DNA from: Dipetalonema caudispina
Taxonomy: Eukaryota; Nematoda; Chromadorea; Rhabditida; Onchocercidae
Assembly: GCA_013365325.1 (NCBI GenBank)
Contig: JABVXV010000532.1
Coordinates: forward strand, 1-29,670
Reading direction: 5' to 3'
Length of the DNA: 29,670 nt
Part shown: positions 23,801 through 29,670 of the stretch, piece after piece
Numbering within the stretch: the first letter of the stretch is position 1
Layout: each line of letters starts with the position of its first letter
Position numbers and translations under genes: made by a program
Notes under the pieces: model-generated
Databases searched by the model: none
What the model saw: the letters and a program-made list of their open reading frames with translations, nothing else
Told to the model about the DNA's origin: nothing

Positions 23801-23924
23801 AAATGCTGAAACGTTTACGTGTGCTTGGCACCCAAGTACATATCTGCTTGCATATGCCTCAGCTCCATCACTAGACAGTCGTGATCGAGAAGTTGCAGTC
23901 AACATTTTTGGATTTACTATGTAA
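20891..23924 (+). CDS. thoc-3: THO complex subunit 3 (THOC3), WD40 protein, 7 exons
   Basis: Exons 20891-21046, 21260-21364, 21750-21906, 22278-22482, 22816-22983, 23551-23658 and 23783-23924 (TAA) join in phase to 346 aa (human THOC3 is 351). A Ser/Thr-rich N-terminus leads into SHFKKNDRVKTYDMQ and then WD repeats: VSWNCDGTRLAAGAEKSV; FGHNEQVDQVAFHPSNP with STDKSVRLWDIRQ; LNVAWSPCGTYLAYGDKEDS; EVNEFAFDPSGKYLFVAMG; LQAHPTQATCVCLAVSPDG with ASDAICSIWDANEL; LDYPLRSVSFSADS with ASEDHFIDICWAE; and FTCAWHPSTYLLAYAS. These follow human THOC3 repeat by repeat, including ASEDHFIDI. THOC3 is a core subunit of nuclear THO, which couples transcription to mRNA export with the TREX factors. Several donors are weak (GTCTGT, GTTAGT, GTTTGT, GTTTCT). 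ATTAAA at 23955-23960 is a likely polyadenylation signal, giving a short 3' UTR. The symbol is by similarity. Confidence 0.95.
23427..23444. repeat. (CT)n microsatellite in THOC3 intron 5
   Basis: About nine CT units inside the 22984-23550 intron. The minus-strand frame rich in Arg-Glu across it is spurious. Confidence 0.85.
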
Positions 23925-23954
23925 AGTAAATGTTAATGTGCCATAGATGAACTA

Positions 23955-23960
23955 ATTAAA
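23955..23960 (+). terminator. Probable THOC3 polyadenylation signal
   Basis: ATTAAA, a common variant of AATAAA, begins 31 bases after the THOC3 stop. Transcript data would be needed to confirm use. Confidence 0.4.
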
Positions 23961-24584
23961 GCAATTTGAATTCTAACAAATATGAGTGTTTAATAAGTGA
24001 AACTTCACTGCGCATGGAATTCGCAGGATTTTGTCAAAATTTTTTGAACAATTGGGATTTTCGAGCATCTTGGCATCCTGAAACAACTTTTAGCGTGACT
24101 TCCCGTTACTAATTACACCTCTCATTTGTACAAAGTCACACATTCTTGACCTCTCTGTTTACTTTTAATAGCTACTTTCAAGTTTTCTGCATAACTCTTG
24201 CATTTAAATTTATATGCGATTGTGTTCGAATTGCTCTGTTATAAAATTTAAAAAAAAAAATAAAATGATGATTCTGTGGCTTCAATTTCATAGTTCACAC
24301 TGAAACAAGAAATTCTTACAACTTGCAGAAAAGATTGCTCAACTAGCAAGAGTCCTTTCCCTCCTATCCATTCTCTAGAGTCAGATAACAGTGCAGAGTA
24401 TTTTCGAGTATTTCATTGTTGTTCTTGGACGTATGCATCTGCTAATATCACATCCCTATATGTTATTAACTTAAAATGTAACACCATAAGCTGCAAAAAT
24501 TATTTTACTATCAACAGAAAAAATCACAATTAACCTGGTAATATAATAAGCCTGCCTGAGTTATAACATAAAACAATTTCGACC

Positions 24585-24591
24585 TGAGGTA
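24585..24591 (-). promoter_or_regulatory. let-7 seed site (7mer) in lin-28 3' region
   Basis: In the lin-28 sense the sequence is TACCTCA, complementary to let-7 bases 2-7 with A opposite base 1. It lies about 870 bases after the lin-28 stop. Confidence 0.5.
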
Positions 24592-24630
24592 CAATGATGC
24601 AGGAATGATGTAACATGGAAAGGTACATTC

Positions 24631-24638
24631 TGAGGTAG
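24631..24638 (-). promoter_or_regulatory. let-7 seed site (8mer) in lin-28 3' region
   Basis: In the lin-28 sense the sequence is CTACCTCA, the full 8-mer complement of the let-7 seed. It lies about 825 bases after the lin-28 stop and 46 bases from the 7-mer site. let-7 regulation of lin-28 through 3' UTR sites is established in C. elegans and vertebrates. Confidence 0.6.
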
Positions 24639-25463
24639 TCAATCAAATAATCACTAAGAAAACGAGGTCACACACAATTCCTGAGTAATAATCTAATAAT
24701 GGTAACAAGATATCAACGTATACAGTAATCACTGTGAAACAGTGGATTAATATGGCTGAATTAACAAAGAAAAACAAATAATGCAAAAATCATGACCAAC
24801 TGAGAGTGAGGCAGAAAGAGAGAGGTTTTCCTTATAAAACAAGTTCATGATGGAATATAAGATTGCAAAAACTAACCACCACTCAGGCACCTATGGATGC
24901 AAATAAAACCATTAAAATACAAATTTTGCAGATTGTTCATGTCTCAACCTTTTTGTACTTTAGAGAAAATATGAAATTGGATGTTTTTAAATTAAAATTC
25001 AAGTTTTTTCTCAGAAGACCGTACCATTTTTAGTAATTAACCGCAAAGCTGAACCCATATTTTTCAATACAAAAACCGCTAAAATCTCGAAACGGATAAT
25101 ATCATCAAATGTTTCGAGTAATAAGTTGTATGCTTCTAATTAAATAGCACTTCTACTAACGTGCGTAATTAGCATAATGAGCTAAGAATCGCAGAAACGA
25201 AAACGACATCAAAGTAAGGATAGCCAGGAGTAAAAATCTCAAAAAAACAATTACCGATTGCATATTTGGAGCAAAAAGAGTAAATTCGACCGAAATAAGT
25301 TGAACCAAGATTCTATGCGTTGTTACGAAATGCGCCGGAAATTAAAGAATAAAAACAAGAGATTTGCAATCAATGATCACTATATATCTTCCCCTTCAGA
25401 ACATGCCTTCCCTGCGATGCCAAATAGTTTCGGAGAATCTCGAAAACTAAAGGATTTAAAAAT

Positions 25464-26682
25464 TTAAAAGTTACTGTCCTTATTGACACCTTCTTTGTCG
25501 CTAGTGATCTTTGAATTATCCTTTCCCTTTTTTATCTTCAATTGTAGTTCTCCATTATTTTCTATTTCCGCCACTTCCTCATTCGTATCACTTGTTTCAG
25601 TGCCGTTTTTCCTTGCTTTATTACCATTTTTAAAGTTCACTTTTTGCGGGCAATCAGCAACCAAATGATCAGTTGCATGACATCCATAGCATGCTTTCTC
25701 GGCTCCCACCGGTGTTTTACACTTTGCTGCTGTATGGTTGCCGTAATGACCACATTTAAAACATCTGCAACTGCGAAATAAATGAACGTATAAATCAATT
25801 ACTTCCTGAGGAAAAAAATAGTTTTAGAAGGCAAAAAACGCCCAACAATACCATTTTTCCATACTCTTAGCCACTGATATGGAAAAGTGCTACTTAGAGA
25901 GAGCAAGTGACACCAAAAAATTCAATCAACAGAAAATAATTTGAAGGAAATACAAAAATATTTATCAAAAACTAACTTAAGCTTTACAGAGAAGTTATTT
26001 CCTTACAAAACTACGTGGTTTATCAAGAGAGCAAAGAACAAGAGCGAATGATGTACCTAATCATTCAGATTCTGCTACAGGAACACAAAAGCCGGATGAA
26101 ACTAAATTATGAGCAAGGTAAAACTAAGCTAGATTAAATTAAACACTGCATTTCACCAGTTTGATGGTTTTTTCAATAACGAAAGAAATGACATAAATCT
26201 ACAACCTTATAACATGTGATTTATTTTTTCCAAGAGGCCTGATAGAACTTCCTTTCAATTTTCCACCAGGTTCTGCACTTACGACAGCCGTTGCTTCATT
26301 ACCTTCCGGTCGTTTTCGGATCACAAAACGAACACGTTCACCGGCATCCAAGCTTCGGAAACCATCCATATTTAACTCAGACTGTAACAGAAGAAAAAAG
26401 AATTACATATACTACTGCAATTATAAGTAATTACAATCATATTCACTATATTATCAATAAGATTCGTTGAAATTTACATGATAAACTTGTTGAATTTATA
26501 TTTCAAAATTACTAAAAATTTCAGTTATTATTTTGAAAAATTTGAATAAAAATTCCACTTACCTGATGGACAAATATATCATCGCCACCTTCGTCTGGTG
26601 TAATAAAACCATAACCTTTCAAAACATTAAACCATTTACAGGTACCAATTTGAACCATTCTCTCACCTTCATCCATTATCAT
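25464..26682 (-). CDS. lin-28: LIN-28: cold-shock domain plus two CCHC zinc knuckles, 3 exons
   Basis: Exons in transcript order: 26682-26563, 26381-26206, 25764-25464 (TAA). They give 198 aa, in phase. LIN-28 binds let-7 precursors and mRNAs and sets larval developmental timing. The cold-shock domain (about 9-80) contains [15 protein letters not shown] (RNP1) and DDIFVHQ (RNP2), then [15 protein letters not shown] and [10 protein letters not shown]. Knuckle 1 is C100, C103, H109, C114 (CX2CX5HX4C, the spacing I recall for C. elegans LIN-28). Knuckle 2 is C124, C127, H132, C137 (CX2CX4HX4C). The tail is Lys/Asn/Glu-rich. The N-terminus before the cold-shock domain is very short compared with C. 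elegans. The chosen ATG is the first in the exon; a second in-frame ATG lies two codons later. The exon starts at an acceptor at 26691, so an upstream coding exon ending in phase 1 is possible. Intron 2 has a weak GTTGTA donor. Confidence 0.95.
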
Positions 26683-26690
26683 TTGCAAAC

Positions 26691-26700
26691 CTATAAATAA
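26691..26700 (-). promoter_or_regulatory. Splice acceptor before the lin-28 start, trans- or cis-spliced
   Basis: Minus strand TTATTTATAG lies 8 bases before the first ATG. It may receive a spliced leader, or an upstream exon that I cannot identify. Confidence 0.5.
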
Positions 26701-29670
26701 ATAAAAGTTTTTTTCATTGAAAAGCATATCAAAAGATATATAATCAATATATTCATTAGATATATTATCTCATTAAATATTTTACACATATCATCACTTC
26801 ATTACACCAAAAATTCACGTTAATTTTGCTGTAACAACCATTAATTTAACGATCATTATTACATCACGATGAACGACCATAATATTTCAATATAATGCAA
26901 ATATTTCGCTTCAGAGAAATTAGCAAAATATTTGATTATTATTGTATCGATTTATTAAATTATTGAAATGAAAAAAGGAAAAAAAAAATTGAATTATCGA
27001 ATTATGGAAAGGAATTATTGAATTATTGATGAAGTAAATTACTATTGGAATATTTGATAGAAAATTATTAAGTTGTTAAGATTATTAGAAATTGGAAGAA
27101 TTGAAAAACTCGAAGAATTGAACTTTTGAATTATAGAACTTAAAAAAAAAAAAAAAAAAAAAAAGTGAAAAAGAGATAAATTAGCGAATTATTGGATTAG
27201 AAAAATGATTAACTGAATAATTTGGCTATTGTTTTGCAGTACTGAAACGAATAAATGAATTAGTGAAATAATGAAAAAATATTTTTCGATAAAACAAATC
27301 CATCATTAATATAATTAATATATTAAATGGGGAAAAAGTTGGCGATCACAACAAAATTTTTCCTTAACTATGTCATTCAATTTGTTTGTCTGCTTGTTCT
27401 GATGTAACGAAAGTATAATTTTAATAATAGATGAAATTATATCCAAATTTTAATTGGTTAAATTTTATCTAGTTACTAATTAAATTATCATCTTATCATA
27501 GCAATTATACATGCACTTAAAACTAAATCATTATTTCATTTAAATTTTTAAATACTCAAAGTTTTCGCCAAGAAAATTCCACCGGTAATGTTTTGAATAT
27601 TTCCGAAAATTTTTGAAAAAAAAAAAAAAAAAAAAGAAAGTTACTTTTCAAAGATTGCATTTACTTTGGTCATTTATTGCATTATAGTAATTCATTTCAT
27701 ATGTCACTAATTATTTCTTTGGATTCATTGCATTGATATGAGAATTTTAGTTTCATCTGAGAGGTAGCAAATTAAGGCGATCAGTTTTGTGTGAAACTTT
27801 CTACGACATTTTTTTGCTACGTTCCGGAACCGCTAAATTTTTTTCTTAGCATCAGTGTGAAGTTTTATAATATATTAGCAGGACTGAATAATAGTTCTAA
27901 AATTTTGTAAAATCGATGATACGTTTTAAACATAACTGTAAAATGTCACATTAGTTAAGTTAAATTTTGATATAGCATTAACTTTTTTCGAAAAAAAAAA
28001 AAAAGAAAATTTCAATAACCAATAAAAGAGAAAGAAATATTATTTAGAAAGTTTGACAACTCGTTTGTAAACGAGTTGTAGTAAAGTTTTGGATGATAAG
28101 TTCTGGCATCAATTTCTTACATTTTGTCATTGTATTTGAACGCTAAATATTGATATCCATGAATTATTGGAAAAAAAAGGGAGTAAAGATAAAATATTAT
28201 AATTTAAAATTAGAATTTCTCAAAAGGCTACTAAAATTTACTGATAAACAACAAACAATGAACAATTAAAAATATCTAAGTTTGTTGAAGTATTAGTCTG
28301 AAAAAAGTTAAAATTTCCTAAATATCTTTTTTTTCAAAAAAAAAAAAAAGTTAGCAATATAAAAATTAATCAATCATTCATCGATACAAATGATATCATA
28401 GTCATAATTATGGATGCTTTTTTTTTTTCTCTCTCTCTTTCTTTCTTTGCATTTTTCTTAAATAGTACTTTCAAAATACTGAAAAATAAATAATTTACTA
28501 AATGTAATCAGCAAATATTAACTCCTACCAACTGGAAGCTATTATATATATCAAATGTGGTAGTACAAATTGAAATCAGGCAAATACACTAATTCAAACA
28601 AATTCAAGCACAAGGATCAAATTTGTTGAAAAAAAAAAAAGGACTGAAAGAGCACAAAAGAATAGAAAATTATATCCACCTGATATATATATATAGCGAT
28701 ACGTTTAACATTATACAACTTCAGAATCTGACCAAATATGCTAATTAAACAAACCTATGATAATATTTAAATTCAAGAAAAAAAAAAACAATGATATAAA
28801 TGATATCATTTTATGATAAATTTGAATAAAGGCGTAGGAATGATTAATAGATTGAATGGATGAATGAATGAATTGATAGAGATGAAATCGAATAATTTAA
28901 ATGAATTGTTCGTTTTTTTTTTTTTTTTTTTGTATAAAAACTAAGCAGAGAAATAAAAAGCTCTTGAATTTTTTTTTCCTTTTTTTCTTTCTTTTAATCG
29001 TAGGAAATAAAAATTTTACATGATATATGACTAACAAAAATTACAAGGATTTTTACGAAGATGAAGATGATGACGATGATGCAGAAGCACTATTCATTTT
29101 CGTTTTTTTTTTTTTCTTTTTTTTTATCCGATTTACCTCGCACCACCTACCATATTGCTTCCATGGGATGATAATTATTATTTGCTAATGTTTCAGTCAA
29201 CTTTTCATCATTTCATATAATCTTTTCCTTCATGAATGATTTCTTTCTTTTGTTTTTTTTTTTTTTTTTTTTTTTTGTATCTGTCTTTTCAATGAAAGAA
29301 TTTTTTCCAAGTTAATATTTTAGATTATATAAACAAAAATATGGATTGGATAATTTGTATGATATTGATAATGATTGCAGTGATCAAATTAAAGATGTCA
29401 TGAAGAATTTGAAAGATATGAAATGAGTAAAAAAGTTAAATTATTTAGTTCGCATTACTTCATTTTGTGTATTTCTTGCTCAAAATTTTTTATGTTTGAT
29501 AAAACTCTTTCTCTTGGCAAATTTTAATTTTGAATTGAAATTTCACGGATTTTTTTTGCCATCATTTTGTAAATTTTACCTTCAGTTTCTCAGAATTAAA
29601 TTGTCATTTCATTTCGATTTACGGAAGAATAGTAAAATAAGGGAGGCAAAAAATTTCTACTTCCGATATT
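26701..29670. other. Upstream region of lin-28, no supported exon
   Basis: Almost 3 kb of AT-rich sequence with many A or T runs of 10-25 bases. It probably contains the lin-28 promoter. Minus-strand starts such as one at about 29103-29064 (MNSASA followed by serines) end in a donor of the wrong phase for the first LIN-28 exon. A 24-bp palindrome lies at 28056-28079. Confidence 0.5.
28056..28079. repeat. 24-bp palindrome upstream of lin-28
   Basis: ACAACTCGTTT, GT, then AAACGAGTTGT: two 11-bp perfect arms around two bases. It is GC-richer than its surroundings and lies about 1.4 kb upstream of the LIN-28 start. Confidence 0.8.

Larger units (their letters stand above)
23961..25463 (-). other. 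Probable lin-28 3' UTR and convergent spacer
   Basis: This is the 1.5 kb between the converging THOC3 and LIN-28 stop codons. No gene is supported; the + strand frame at 25258-25467 is mostly Lys/Arg/Asn and overlaps the lin-28 end. In the lin-28 sense it carries two let-7 seed complements and three partial lin-4 ones. Candidate polyadenylation hexamers on the minus strand lie at 24209-24214 (TATAAA) and 24164-24169 (ATTAAA), which would place those sites within the 3' UTR. Confidence 0.5.

Noticed and set aside
25764..25806. Unusual CX2CX5HX4C spacing of the first LIN-28 knuckle as a novelty
   Set aside because: C. elegans LIN-28, as I recall it, has the same spacing, so it looks like a nematode feature.
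29040..29105. Minus-strand start with a serine run (MNSASA...) as a first exon of LIN-28
   Set aside because: Its only nearby donor leaves two bases, while the next LIN-28 exon needs one, so the frame breaks.
1..29670. CRISPR array, transposon ends, rRNA or tRNA genes
   Set aside because: No regularly spaced repeats, transposase-like protein, long terminal inverted repeats or RNA gene folds were seen on either strand.

Overview
This is a eukaryotic, intron-rich, AT-rich window, almost certainly from a nematode and plausibly a filarial or related clade III worm. Three observations support this. Six multi-exon genes can be rebuilt by joining exons in phase. Several start codons lie a short way downstream of a splice-acceptor-like sequence that has no coding exon in front of it, as expected for spliced-leader trans-splicing. 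The proteins also resemble nematode families, most clearly a LIN-28 with a C. elegans-like first zinc knuckle. Introns of about 200-650 bp, AT-rich intergenic DNA and long homopolymers fit filarial genomes better than Caenorhabditis; the clade is inference. Every gene is split, so no single long ORF shows a whole protein. Homology calls rest on remembered family sequences, not on a search.

Layout: (1) 1-83, a possible last exon of an unidentified + strand gene. (2) 2206-6876, minus strand, ten exons, 549 aa: nicalin (NCLN / C. elegans NRA-2), an ER membrane protein. (3) 8307-9772, plus strand, four exons, 138 aa: cytochrome c oxidase subunit Vb (COX5B). It is divergent from nicalin across a 1.4-kb spacer. 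(4) 12129-14683, minus strand, six exons, 309 aa: TLC-domain membrane protein of the TLCD1/TLCD2 (FLD-1) type, with a predicted GC-AG last intron. (5) 14758-17919, a homopolymer- and microsatellite-rich spacer. (6) 17920-19049, minus strand, three exons, 117 aa or more: Ctr-type copper transporter. (7) 20891-23924, plus strand, seven exons, 346 aa: THOC3, a WD40 protein of the THO/TREX mRNA export complex. (8) 25464-26682, minus strand, three exons, 198 aa: LIN-28, convergent with THOC3. (9) 26700-29670, AT-rich sequence upstream of lin-28 with no convincing exon.

The genes do not form an operon. They are ordinary housekeeping and developmental loci on alternating strands. COX5B and the copper transporter both relate to cytochrome oxidase, but nothing in the sequence links them. 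The most interesting regulatory signal lies downstream of lin-28: an 8-mer and a 7-mer let-7 seed complement 46 nt apart, with three partial lin-4 seed complements around them. This matches the known lin-28/let-7/lin-4 heterochronic circuit. I found no mobile element, CRISPR array, tRNA or rRNA, and no clearly new biological system.
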